A stretch of 61,890 bases of DNA from Stentor coeruleus (lineage: Eukaryota; Ciliophora; Heterotrichea; Heterotrichida; Stentoridae). The DNA is taken from assembly GCA_001970955.1 (NCBI GenBank), contig MPUH01000359.1, forward strand, positions 1 to 61,890, written 5' to 3'. The notes below the pieces were generated by a model. That model was not told where the DNA came from, did not search any database, and saw nothing but the letters and a program-made list of their open reading frames with translations. Within the stretch, counting starts at the first letter, position 1. Every line of letters begins with the position of its first letter. Made by a program: the position numbers and the translations under genes. Positions 50,691 through 60,141 of the stretch are shown one piece after another.

Positions 50691-53087
50691 ATGGAAGCAG
50701 CTCTCTTAACAGATTCTTCAGATTATAGTGAAGACTTTGAAGGATCTTACTCTGAAAACTGGGAATTTTCAGAACAAGACATTTTTCCAAAGCTCTTCGA
50801 TTTCCTTGAATCAAGCTTGCAAAAACCCGCACTTATTAACTACAAAGATGAATATACTCCACAGCAGCTGGCAGTTGGGAAATTCCTTGCTACAGCTATG
50901 ACTTCTAAACAAGATATTATAGATAAACTTGACTGGGAATATTCTGTAAAAAAAGACACGAAGCAGACAAGTTTAAGATTTGATTACAACAATGCTCTCT
51001 TCCCCAAAGTCCTCAAGAGTATAGCATGCGAAAGCAAATGCGAAGTCGAGTATCTGAACATGAAAAGCAAAAGGAGCCAAAGAAAAACCGTAGAAGAAGT
51101 ACGAAACAAGTTAATATCAAACCTAGGTGCAGTAGTAAAAGATAAAACCCAAGCCGAGTCCATGTTAGAAAGTGAATCCTCCGCAGTGAGAAAAAAAAGC
51201 GATGAGCTCCAAGATCAATACTACTGGACAAGATTCTGTGAATTATTAAAATCCTTGACCCCAAAAAAAATAATATACTCCACACAATCAGAAAAACAAA
51301 AATCTGAAATAAAAATCCTACTCGACAACTACTACAAACAACCTTTTATTATAAAAAACATAATCGCTCTTGAAGATAGTGACTATATTCTCGCCCTTGG
51401 TAATCGTCGCCCATTCCAAAACTCCAACGATAGGAAAATCGAAATTTCTGATATTTTTACATCATATGACCAAGTTGAAAGTATCCTAAGCCTTTTCTTA
51501 ACATTTACAACAAAAGCTAAAGACCAACAATTATCCTTATGTCCATTTCCTTCATCTATGCTATTAAATCGAGCTTGTAATTTCTAAGCAGTTATTAATT
51601 TTCAAAGACCATCTTCTGAAGATAGTTTATCTCAGTTGATATTTTATTCAGAAAACCCTATAAAGTTTATGGAATCTTGGAAAAAATATGATATGATAAG
51701 TGTTGAAGAAGAAGTTAATCCATCTAAATGTTCTATTGAAATAAAAACTTTTAACATACATGGGATTATCCTTAATATTGTTATTGATAAACAAAATTTC
51801 GTTTTAAAAGCAGCAAGTGTTAATGAATTATGCTCTTTACCTAATTCTCCTATTAAATCAGAAAACCCAAAAAATTATAATTATTTGTTTGTTTTGACAC
51901 AAGAAAGTTTTTATATTGAAAGGAGAAAACCTAAAAACTATTTGAGAATGCTTGGAGAAAGCGAAATCAGCGAACTTTTTAATGTGTATTTGTATAGGAA
52001 AACTGATAATAAAATACCTAATGAATGCTTTCCGGATATAAGCAGAGGGGATTTTAAATATAAATATTGTATTGTCAGAGATTTGGTTATATTAAGTTCA
52101 GGGGTTTTCGCTAAGCATTGGATAGTTCAAATGAGGAATCCTGAGAATAAAAAAAGTAGCTCAGAAAGTGTTTGTGTTAGGATGTGTAAATGGGAAGGTT
52201 GTATGTGCCCATTAGTCACAGAAAATCATCTCGCTCAGATGATAACCGAATTCAGTCAATTGGCAATTAAAACTAAAGGACAAGGGAAAAAATCATTAAA
52301 TCCTCCTACAAAACTTCGAACCGCCTCTGAAGCTATGGTCCTCGCTGACCTTTGCGTATTTCATAACAACTTAAGATCGATTATGCGTAATGAAGGGCTT
52401 ATTACGAAATCTTTTATTTATGATCATAGCTCTGAATTATGGAAAGCTACCCAAGCTGGACTTGGTTGGCAAGAACATTTATCAGAATCTAACAAACTAA
52501 ACCATCTTTGTTCTGGGTTAGCAAAATCTTCTTTAGTTAATTATTTTGAAGAATGTAACAAAAATTTTTCAAGCAAAACTTCATCAGATGATTCAACTGA
52601 AGGTACACATTCAACACAAAAACTAGCACTTATTAAAGAAATTGAGAACTTAAAAGTAGAAGATATATAGAAATTAAAAGAAACAGAAAGTAATTGTTCA
52701 AATGATTTAAAAAGGATTATAAACTGTGGGGCAAATATAAGTTATATGAAAGTAAAGAATATATAGTATTTGTTAAATAATATACAAGAAGCTTTAGGGT
52801 TACAGACTCCTTCAAAAAGTTTGAAGATTAGGAATTTGAGGGATCAGATTGAGTCGTTTATGTCTTTGAGAATGCAAAATTTTGTTGATAATTCGACTAT
52901 TACGCAAGCTTCGTTTAGAATATCCACAGCTAAGCCTGTTGAGTTGAATAGTACGATAGGTGAAACTAAAAAAGCAAAGGATGATATAAAAAAAAATGTT
53001 TCGCCTTATTATGATGCGAAATTAAGGGTAATAAAAAGGTTTCAGAGGTCAAGGATTCCGAAAACTTCAGCACCGTTTTTTAATTAG
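50691..53087 (+). CDS. large protein of unknown family, four exons
   Basis: 783 aa after removing three 15-nt introns (51577-51591, 52656-52670, 52752-52766). The N-terminus is acidic (SDYSEDFEGSYSENWEFSEQ). The rest looks globular, with few low-complexity stretches: KSIACESKCEVEYLNMKSKR, YWTRFCELLKSLTPKKIIYS, YCIVRDLVILSSGVFAKHWI and VCVRMCKWEGCMCPLVTENH. An RTASEAMVLADLCVFHNNLR helix pair follows. The C-terminus is basic. The CKWEGCMC cluster might bind metal. No membrane segment, kinase, GTPase or other known motif seen. The single uninterrupted frame after splicing (2352 nt) is strong evidence for one gene. It could be specific to heterotrichs or ciliates. Confidence 0.8.
51577..51591 (+). 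other. 15-nt intron 1 of the four-exon unknown gene
   Basis: GTAATTTCTAAGCAG. Removal joins LLNRA to FINFQRPSSEDSL. Confidence 0.9.
52656..52670 (+). other. 15-nt intron 2 of the four-exon unknown gene
   Basis: GTAGAAGATATATAG. Removal joins EIENLK to KLKETESNCSND. Note GTAG rather than GTAA start. Confidence 0.85.
52752..52766 (+). other. 15-nt intron 3 of the four-exon unknown gene
   Basis: GTAAAGAATATATAG. Removal joins GANISYMK to YLLNNIQEALGLQT. Confidence 0.88.
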
Positions 53088-53295
53088 TGCTTGAAATAGA
53101 TAATGCATTTTATTAATATAATAGTATAAAGAATCAAATGGGCTTTTTTGTAGCATAGTTTGAATAGATTGAAAAATATATTGGATGCTATGTGATTAGT
53201 AATGATTATAATTTGAATAAGAAATTCTTATATGATATATAATTGATGTTAAAGGCTTTGGGAAATAAGTAATATAAGGTTTTTATGTTTAGGGT

Positions 53296-53505
53296 TTAAG
53301 TTTGTTTTGAAAACCTTTTGAGTTTACTTTGTCTATTTTGGTAAAGGATTGATTTATTTGGAACAGGTGATACTGAAGTTGTCGGGGTAGCTTCGAGAAT
53401 GTCTTCCTTGAAAGCAAAGTTTAATAGCTGCCTTACTTCAAAAAGCTCAGACTTTAGATATTCAATATCTTTTTCTAAATCTGTTGGAAGTTTGTGAATA
53501 TTCAT
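53296..53505 (-). CDS. small hypothetical protein with a helical N-terminal half
   Basis: 69 aa: MNIHKLPTDLEKDIEYLKSE begins an amphipathic, leucine-heptad helix up to about residue 36, followed by a S/T/P-rich linker and a basic tail (QNRQSKLKRFSKQT). Not recognised. Ordinary coding composition favours a real short gene. Convergent with the four-exon gene. Confidence 0.5.
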   Translation of the reverse strand: MNIHKLPTDLEKDIEYLKSELFEVRQLLNFAFKEDILEATPTTSVSPVPNKSILYQNRQSKLKRFSKQT

Positions 53506-53675
53506 TTTATAATTTAAATCTATAAGGTTAATATAATTATATGAGATATTATTACAAATTTTTAAAGATCTTTAAAAAGCTATGAAAAACATCAAGCACA
53601 TGAATATTATCTAAATTGCATTTATTTTAAATTATAAGCATATCAACAAAGTAGATTTTCTTATTTCAACAATCT

Positions 53676-54251
53676 TTAATGTTCTTGCAAAAAATGAGAA
53701 GAAGCTAGTCTTGGAGATACTTGCGTGCTTTTTATTCTTGTAATTTTTAATTTTTTCATTATGCAGTTTGAGTAAATAAATTTACCAAAACATGCAAAGC
53801 TTACTAAGATAAGAATTGTGCAGCAAACAACTAATAAAACAAAACTTTCTGCATCTTTGCTAATGTTTTTTGAATAGTAGATTACAATAAGAGCGAAGGC
53901 TGTAAGTAATGTCAAAATGCAAAATATAGTATGTAAAATGCAATTTTTTTTGAAAGAAGACTTATTTTGTACATTTAGTTTGCATATGCATTGAGATTTT
54001 GTATTTATAGTAATTTTTTCATTACAAATTTCGCAGTGTGCTTCTTGAGGATTGGGAAACTTTAATAATATCCACATTTCTAAACAAGATTCATGGATAT
54101 AAGCTGCAGTGCCAACACATCCGCATGGACTGATTAATTTTTCAGGCTCACTTTCAAAGCATATTCTGCACAAAGCTGAACTTACATTTGTCCTGCTAGT
54201 CAATGTCTGCCCATTGTCCAACTTGTTGGTATTGATTGTATCAGTTTCCAT
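53676..54251 (-). CDS. RING-CH (MARCH-type) E3 ligase-like two-TM protein, copy 1
   Basis: 191 aa. RING-CH domain at about 27-77 with C4HC3 ligands: CRICFESEPEKLISPCGCVG, then IHESCLEMWILLKF and CEICNEKI. The conserved tryptophan of RING-CH is in CLEMW. Two membrane spans follow (ILTLLTAFALIVIYY; FVLLVVCCTILILVSFACF), then a short tail. MARCH proteins ubiquitinate membrane proteins for endocytosis or degradation. One of three similar genes in 5 kb (others at 57461 and 58119). The N-terminus is polar and unstructured. Confidence 0.9.
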   Translation of the reverse strand: METDTINTNKLDNGQTLTSRTNVSSALCRICFESEPEKLISPCGCVGTAAYIHESCLEMWILLKFPNPQEAHCEICNEKITINTKSQCICKLNVQNKSSFKKNCILHTIFCILTLLTAFALIVIYYSKNISKDAESFVLLVVCCTILILVSFACFGKFIYSNCIMKKLKITRIKSTQVSPRLASSHFLQEH

Positions 54252-55481
54252 TAAATATAATATAAAATCAAAGTATTATTAGCTGTGTCATGATAATATA
54301 AGTTAAAATAATAAATCAACTTTATTAATAGAATATATTTTTTAACAAATTAAAAGAGTAAAGAAAATGCATTTATCTGCATTAAATATCTATGTTTTTA
54401 AGTGGAAATTATTTTTTAGGATGCTGGGGAATAATGAATTATTTTACCTTTAAAGCTTAAGCAATATAATGTTATGATAATGATTCATCCTGTATGAATA
54501 ATTTAAGGTGCCTATTTAGGGTATAAAAGTATATAATTATTTTTGGATGTTTATAAAGTAGCACAAAAAATGTTGGGACACCTAAATTTGATTAATAGCC
54601 CAAACAGTATTAAAACAAAATCCTTACTAGGATATTCCATCTTATTAAACATAAATTTTATTTTAACCCACTCTAAATTCATATATTTTAATATCAATTT
54701 ATACAATCTCTCTTTTAAAAATATATAAAAATTACAACAAAATTTGCATAGGAATATTTTACAGTATCTTTAAAATCAAATGATTACAATTTTGCATATA
54801 ATAAAAAATCTAGAATATATTCAAGGCTCTACTTAAAAAAAAAATCGAAACTAAGGGATTTAAGAAATTATTTAAACTAGTAGTGATTTTTAATGTATTT
54901 TCCTAATATAATAAGCATCTAAACACTAAATCTTATAAATCCTAGTAAAAATTTAATTTAAAAAGCATTTAATGGAAAAACTCAAATCCTAAAATCAAGA
55001 AATTTTATTTTTCTCTTGAGTGCAATATTTTGTTTTCATCAACTTCCATTTATAATCGTATTAGTCCTGTATATAATCTTAGACTATACATTTGTTTATA
55101 TATCAAATGATTAAATAACATAAAATTTTATTGTTATATGCAAGTCTCCACGAAACTACTCGTTCCGGAATACCAATTTTGATGATGTTTAGATTCAACA
55201 GTAAACTTATAAAATGATTTAGACTCTTATATTAAAGTCTTACAATTTAATCTAATGAACTCTAAGAAATTCATAAAATCTGGACTGATAAGGTGATAAA
55301 AAACTCTAAAATAATATATAAACTATAAAAAACTAAGAAAAAAACGATGCTAAACATATAAAATTTTGATCTCTAAAGACAATAAAGATAGAGAATTTTT
55401 GACATTAAGTGATTACTTCAATATAAAATACAAGTTTTTAATTCCATTAAAATTTAGCTGTTAAATATAGTTTTTTTTTAC
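54252..55481. other. 1.2-kb intergenic, no gene seen
   Basis: AT-rich, many stops in all frames. No RNA motif or repeat noticed. Confidence 0.5.
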
Positions 55482-55733
55482 TTAAGCTCCTTGTTTTGAT
55501 CCACTTAATTGCTTTGGCTCAAAGCGAGTTGCTGATTGAATTATACTCCCTTTTTCAGATGCATCAATATCTTCAGAAAATATATTTACTTTATAAGTTT
55601 TTGTCCCAGCACTGTAATAAAGCACTTTTGTTAAGGATATACGTTTATAATCCTTATTAGACCTTTCAGGATCTAAATCTGTAAAAGTTTTTTTCCTTTT
55701 CTCTAACCCAGTTTTACAAACTACACAACCCAT
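55482..55733 (-). CDS. small dually acylatable (MGCVVC) protein
   Basis: 83 aa from ATG 55733; a start 12 nt upstream (MIII) is in frame, but MGCVVCKTGLEKRKKTFTDL gives an excellent N-myristoylation glycine and two palmitoylatable cysteines followed by a basic patch, so the inner start is preferred. No domain recognised. Residues 30-60 look beta-like (RISLTKVLYYSAGTKTYKVN). Expected on the inner face of the plasma membrane or cilia. Confidence 0.65.
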   Translation of the reverse strand: MGCVVCKTGLEKRKKTFTDLDPERSNKDYKRISLTKVLYYSAGTKTYKVNIFSEDIDASEKGSIIQSATRFEPKQLSGSKQGA

Positions 55734-56265
55734 AATTATAATCACCCCTATTTCTTAGAATTTTCTTCCAAACAAAGGTTTAGAATTTTATATTATTTTA
55801 TTGAGCTTTTTGATTTAAGTTGTGCTTATAATTATCTTTGCATTAAAAACATGCACTTTATTTATAAACTAAGCTTAAAAGAAAAACTTTTTTATAACGA
55901 ATTTTAAATGATTCTATTATATAATATAAGGTCAAAATTTTGATTTTTATCTTAGAAATGAGAAGAGTAATAATTATAAAGATATAAATAAAATCTATTT
56001 GATTTTTAATAGGAGATTATAATGATTTATAAATAGAGATATTTTTTTTTTTGAGATTATTGTATTAATGATATTCTCATTAGTTGTATATTTGAATGTT
56101 TCTTTAATGAATTGAAGGGTTGATAAAATAAATAAAAATATTTAACCACCCAAATACAGAGTATATTATTAAAAACTTTCATTCTTATGTTATAATTATT
56201 ACTACTTTAAACAATATTTATGATATATTTAAACTAACTAATAAATCATGAGTCTGAAAGCTTAC
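55734..56265. other. intergenic, no gene seen
   Basis: AT-rich, no features recognised. Confidence 0.55.
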
Positions 56266-56976
56266 TTATAATTTTTCCTTATCAATTGGGCATTCATCAA
56301 AACTTTTAAAGTACTCAATCAAGCATGAAGAATGAAAGAAATGATAACAAGGAAGTCTTCCAACAATTTCATTAAGATTATAATTTTCCAAGCAAATAGT
56401 GCATTTTTCTTGTAAAAAATCTGGATTTTCTACATAATACTGCTGAACTAGAATATATTTGTTAAAATCCAAAGGTCTTTTGTTGAATTCATCATTTATA
56501 TAAGATACAGCAGTATCTCTATCACAATTTATAACATCTTTACCTTCAATACTAACACCAGGTGCAGCGAGATAGATAGTTCTTGTAAGACTATTAGGAT
56601 CATCTTGCACAAATAAACTTTCTTGATTAATATTTGAAGTATAGTCTCCTAAATTACTATACCTATTTGTGATTATATGCAATTGATTGTTTGATTCGAT
56701 ACCTTGATAAGAATGATTTCTGTTATTATTCCTTCTTTTTGGTAATGAAAATGAAGTAAAAACAAATTCCATAGCGTCTTCTATTGTTGCATATTGAAGC
56801 GAATATTCGATTGCAACTTTTTCAGGGAAGCCGAATTCCATAATTTTCAGGGCAATAGGTCTTCTGGATTCTAAGAGGTCAATTGCTGCTTGAATTGATG
56901 ATACTCTTTTACAAAGCAGTAGCGCTAGATCATCAGAATAGCCAAATTCTTTTAGTTCATTATGTAGTGAATTCAT
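56266..56976 (-). CDS. UBA-UBA-RING-H2 ubiquitin ligase-like protein
   Basis: 236 aa. Two UBA-like helical repeats at about 5-35 (LKEFGYSDDLALLLCKRVSS) and 44-74 (IMEFGFPEKVAIEYSLQYAT); the FGY and FGF positions fit the ubiquitin-contact loop. A central polar region follows, then a C-terminal RING-H2 (about 195-232): CTICLENYNLNEIVGRLPCY, HFFHSSCLIEYF and ECPIDKEKL. The eighth zinc ligand is Asp (CPID) rather than Cys, as also in RBX1-type RINGs. No membrane segment. A cytosolic E3 that may read ubiquitin chains through its UBA domains; this is inferred from the domains. Confidence 0.85.
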   Translation of the reverse strand: MNSLHNELKEFGYSDDLALLLCKRVSSIQAAIDLLESRRPIALKIMEFGFPEKVAIEYSLQYATIEDAMEFVFTSFSLPKRRNNNRNHSYQGIESNNQLHIITNRYSNLGDYTSNINQESLFVQDDPNSLTRTIYLAAPGVSIEGKDVINCDRDTAVSYINDEFNKRPLDFNKYILVQQYYVENPDFLQEKCTICLENYNLNEIVGRLPCYHFFHSSCLIEYFKSFDECPIDKEKL

Positions 56977-57460
56977 TATTACAATAAAAATTATTATAAA
57001 ATTATAATAGATTTTATATTTAAAGATTTAGGCTATTGATGACTTTAAGTTTTTTTATGATAAGAATTTATAAATAGTATGTGCAGAAATTTGGTATATT
57101 AATTATCCTATTTTTATATATGGATAAATCATATACAAAAATATTATAGTAAGACGAAAATAAAATCAAATTACTCTTCGAATGACTTCTTATAGACTAA
57201 ATATTCAAGTAAATACCTTATTTTCTTACAAATAATATTTGTTAAGTATTAAAAAATCTTATTGGTTTATATTCTAAAAATTAATCATTTTCATAAAAGC
57301 CAAATTTTTTTTTACTCTCTAGTATCCTTCATATAATAATCTTTCTTCCTTACCATAATATTTTCATTAAACTTATTGATTTTTATAATCAGACATAAAC
57401 TATAACACCAAAACTATATTCGCCTATCAATCTTAGACTATAAATATTATTCCCTATAAA
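56977..57460. other. intergenic between divergent genes
   Basis: AT-rich; C-rich on + from about 57300 before the next + gene. No gene seen. Confidence 0.55.
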
Positions 57461-58012
57461 ATGAGAAAATCAAATGAGCATCATATACCAAATATAGACA
57501 TACCCAATTGCAGAATATGTTTTAGTAGCTCTCCATTAAAGTTAATAGCACCATGTTCATGCTCAGGTTTATCCAAATATGTTCACGAAGATTGCTTGGA
57601 GTCTTGGATTATAGATAAATACCAAGAAGAAAGTGATATTGTTTGTGAAATATGCAACAAAAAAATAACTATTGAAGTAAAAACTCATTGGATTTGTAAA
57701 ATTTCAGATGATCGCAAAGTAAGATTGCCTTATTATAAAAGAATTTTTATATGTGCAATATTGATTTCTATTACCATAGCTGCAATGTCAGTAATTTTGC
57801 ATATTATTTTACAGAAATCAAATAATTATATACTCTTTGGGATTTTTTCTGCTATTTTTTCTCTACCTTTATTGCTATGTATAAGCTTTTTAATAAAAAA
57901 TATTGTCAAGCTTTTAGTTTCTGGAAGCAGGAAGATGATTAAAATAATACCAAGAAAGCATAAAATCGATGCTAATTCTAGTGAAGTCACTATTTATAGT
58001 ATTAGTAATTAA
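57461..58012 (+). CDS. RING-CH (MARCH-type) E3 ligase-like two-TM protein, copy 2
   Basis: 183 aa. RING-CH at about 17-67: CRICFSSSPLKLIAPCSCSG, VHEDCLESWIIDKY and CEICNKKI, all eight ligands present, with the tryptophan in CLESW. Two spans follow: ICAILISITIAAMSVILHII and ILFGIFSAIFSLPLLLCISF. Closely similar to copy 1 and copy 3. Convergent with copy 3; stops 106 bp apart. Confidence 0.9.
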   Translation: MRKSNEHHIPNIDIPNCRICFSSSPLKLIAPCSCSGLSKYVHEDCLESWIIDKYQEESDIVCEICNKKITIEVKTHWICKISDDRKVRLPYYKRIFICAILISITIAAMSVILHIILQKSNNYILFGIFSAIFSLPLLLCISFLIKNIVKLLVSGSRKMIKIIPRKHKIDANSSEVTIYSISN

Positions 58013-58118
58013 AATCCTAACGAAATTCTAATCATATTATAATAGCATCTTTTATTTCAAAAAATTAATTTTTCCCGTGATCATTTTAATCATCAACTTG
58101 AATTTATTTTTTTAATAA

Positions 58119-58679
58119 TTAATAACCTAAGACCCGACCAGCTTTTGTAACTTTACTTGAATCAAGAAAAATAAATCTTTTATTAACAACAATAAGGAGC
58201 TTAACTAAGCATCGAATAAAAAATGCTGATGAGATTCCTACAGCAAGTGCACATATAGCAACAGATATATATCTATCAGTTTTTGCATCTTTAATATCGA
58301 ATACAGTAGTTGAAACAACAAGCCCAGATACAGCTATTATAAGCATAATAAAAGCCATAACTAGGATTTTTATGTATTTATTATACTCTTCAAGGTTGTC
58401 ATCATTTTTTTTGCATTTATAACTTTTTAAAACTTTGATTTTGAATGCAGTTTTGCATATTTCACAGTTAGCTTGGCTTATATCTTCAAATTTTACAGTA
58501 ATCCATTCCCTAATACACCTTTCGTGTACAAATTTAGAATTTCCTTTACATATGCAAGGAAAAATAAGGCTTGTAGAGTCTGTTTCTAGGCAAATTCTGC
58601 AAATTGGCTGATCTTCACTAAATGAATTGATACTCCCGATATTTCTTTCGATAATAGCCGTTCTTGATGAGTCTTGCAT
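58119..58679 (-). CDS. RING-CH (MARCH-type) E3 ligase-like two-TM protein, copy 3
   Basis: 186 aa. RING-CH at about 27-77: CRICLETDSTSLIFPCICKG, VHERCIREWITVKF and CEICKTAF, with complete C4HC3 ligands. Two spans follow: ILVMAFIMLIIAVSGLVVST and ISVAICALAVGISSAFFIRC. Its start codon is only 37 bp from that of the divergent ArfGAP gene, so the two must share a very short bidirectional promoter. Confidence 0.9.
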   Translation of the reverse strand: MQDSSRTAIIERNIGSINSFSEDQPICRICLETDSTSLIFPCICKGNSKFVHERCIREWITVKFEDISQANCEICKTAFKIKVLKSYKCKKNDDNLEEYNKYIKILVMAFIMLIIAVSGLVVSTTVFDIKDAKTDRYISVAICALAVGISSAFFIRCLVKLLIVVNKRFIFLDSSKVTKAGRVLGY

Positions 58680-58716
58680 TTATAATGTAAAATAATCTTT
58701 ATTAAATAGTTTGCTT
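58680..58716. promoter_or_regulatory. 37-bp bidirectional promoter region
   Basis: Between divergent start codons at 58679 (-) and 58717 (+). AT-rich with a TATAAT-like start; both leaders and any core promoter must fit here or extend into the opposite coding region. Confidence 0.5.
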
Positions 58717-59757
58717 ATGGTATCCCAAGAAACTACAGAAGAAATTTTTCGAAAACTTCAACAAGATCAATATAACAGATTCTGTGCTGACTGTTTTTCT
58801 GATGAAATTATGTTTGCATCAATAAGCCATGGATCATTAATTTGTGCTTATTGTGCGGAAGAACATAGAAGATTAGGTTTGAATATAAGTTTCGTAAAAT
58901 CTGTAAATGATCCATGGACAATTAAACAACTCAAATTAATGACTGTAGGAGGGAATATTTCTCTTAAAAGCTATCTAGAAAGCTATGGAATTCCATCAAA
59001 TGCAAGTATTGAATTTAAGTATACAACAGTTTGTGCGAAATATTATAGGGATATGCTAAAAGTGATCGCTGATGGAAATGCTATAACAGACAAAGCTCCC
59101 AGTAAAGATGTAGGTTTTAATTTGATAACTAATCCAAAAGAATATGGACAATTTGATTTAGAAGAAGAAGATAAGAAGTTTTTTGGAATAACTAACCTAT
59201 TAGGAAATGCTTTTAGTACAACTTTGGGAGTAGGCAAAGGAATATTTGGTAAAGTAAAAGATATAGATGCCTATAAAAAAATCGAAGATACAGCAAGCAC
59301 AGCTGTTAATAAAGTAGGTAAAGGGATACGATGGGGAGCACAAAAAGGTAAAGAGCATTTGGAAAAAGGGGTGGTTATAGGAAAAGAAGGTTTTGAATGG
59401 GGAAAACAGAAATCTCTTGATACTATAAATAAAGGTGTGGAATTTGGAAAAGAAAGTATTGAGTGGACTAGACAAAGAGGACTTGATCATATAGAAAAAG
59501 GGGCAAATAAAGGGGTTAAATTGATTAAATCAGGAGTAACTGATGCTTATGGTAATATATCAGTGAGTGCTAATAATACTTATGGGAAATTGCAAAATGA
59601 AGCTATGGCTCAGGTTAAAAATATAAAAGACGAAACTATGAATTTTCTTTCTAACTTAGAAAAAAATACTATTGGGAAACTTGGGGATAAAGTGAGAAGA
59701 AATGATGATATTTATGTTGAAAGTGATGATGATAGACCAGCTTCACCGCCATTTTAG
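58717..59757 (+). CDS. ArfGAP-domain protein with amphipathic repeat tail
   Basis: 346 aa from ATG 58717; the frame is open 6 nt upstream only with TTG. ArfGAP zinc finger: C23, C26, C43, C46 (RFCADCFSDEIMF, LICAYCAEEHRRLG), with the catalytic arginine in HRRLG (R51) and LNISFVKSVNDPWT. This activates GTP hydrolysis by Arf GTPases in COPI/Golgi or endosomal traffic. The tail at about 180-290 is made of imperfect 22-residue amphipathic repeats (GKGIRWGAQKGKEHLEKGVV, GKEGFEWGKQKSLDTINKGV, GKESIEWTRQRGLDHIEKGA), which could bind curved membranes as ArfGAP1 ALPS helices or perilipin repeats do. Acidic C-terminus. Confidence 0.88.
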   Translation: MVSQETTEEIFRKLQQDQYNRFCADCFSDEIMFASISHGSLICAYCAEEHRRLGLNISFVKSVNDPWTIKQLKLMTVGGNISLKSYLESYGIPSNASIEFKYTTVCAKYYRDMLKVIADGNAITDKAPSKDVGFNLITNPKEYGQFDLEEEDKKFFGITNLLGNAFSTTLGVGKGIFGKVKDIDAYKKIEDTASTAVNKVGKGIRWGAQKGKEHLEKGVVIGKEGFEWGKQKSLDTINKGVEFGKESIEWTRQRGLDHIEKGANKGVKLIKSGVTDAYGNISVSANNTYGKLQNEAMAQVKNIKDETMNFLSNLEKNTIGKLGDKVRRNDDIYVESDDDRPASPPF

Positions 59758-59926
59758 TATTTATTTAGATAAAGATTATAATGAAAAAGGAATAATTTAT
59801 TTGATTGAATTGAATTTTAATTATTGAGATGATTTTATGTTGAACATTTAAAAATAACTATTACATGATTTGGAAAATGGTACCAGATTTAATGCTTATA
59901 ATAAACATAATTACACATGCGGTGAG

Positions 59927-60106
59927 ATGAATCAATCTTATATATCAACTTACAAATCCGTATTTTCTCCAAGCCTTACAGAAGTACCAAAAGAAAAACC
60001 TCATATTCCTAGACGATCACTAACTATAAAAAACTTAAGCGACATAAAGCAAAAAGTTCATTTCAAATGTTTCAAAAGCAATACCATAAATTTCAGACAC
60101 ATATAA
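59927..60106 (+). CDS. small basic hypothetical protein
   Basis: 59 aa from ATG 59927 (MNQSYISTYKSVFSPSLTEV). The frame is open 57 nt upstream but only with a TTG. Polar and basic with no recognised domain. It could be a real short gene or a chance frame. Confidence 0.3.
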   Translation: MNQSYISTYKSVFSPSLTEVPKEKPHIPRRSLTIKNLSDIKQKVHFKCFKSNTINFRHI

Positions 60107-60141
60107 ATTAATTTTGCATTAGTTTATATACTTATAATACT

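Noticed and set aside
54543..54728. 61-codon + frame
   Set aside because: No ATG at its start and composition of random AT-rich DNA.
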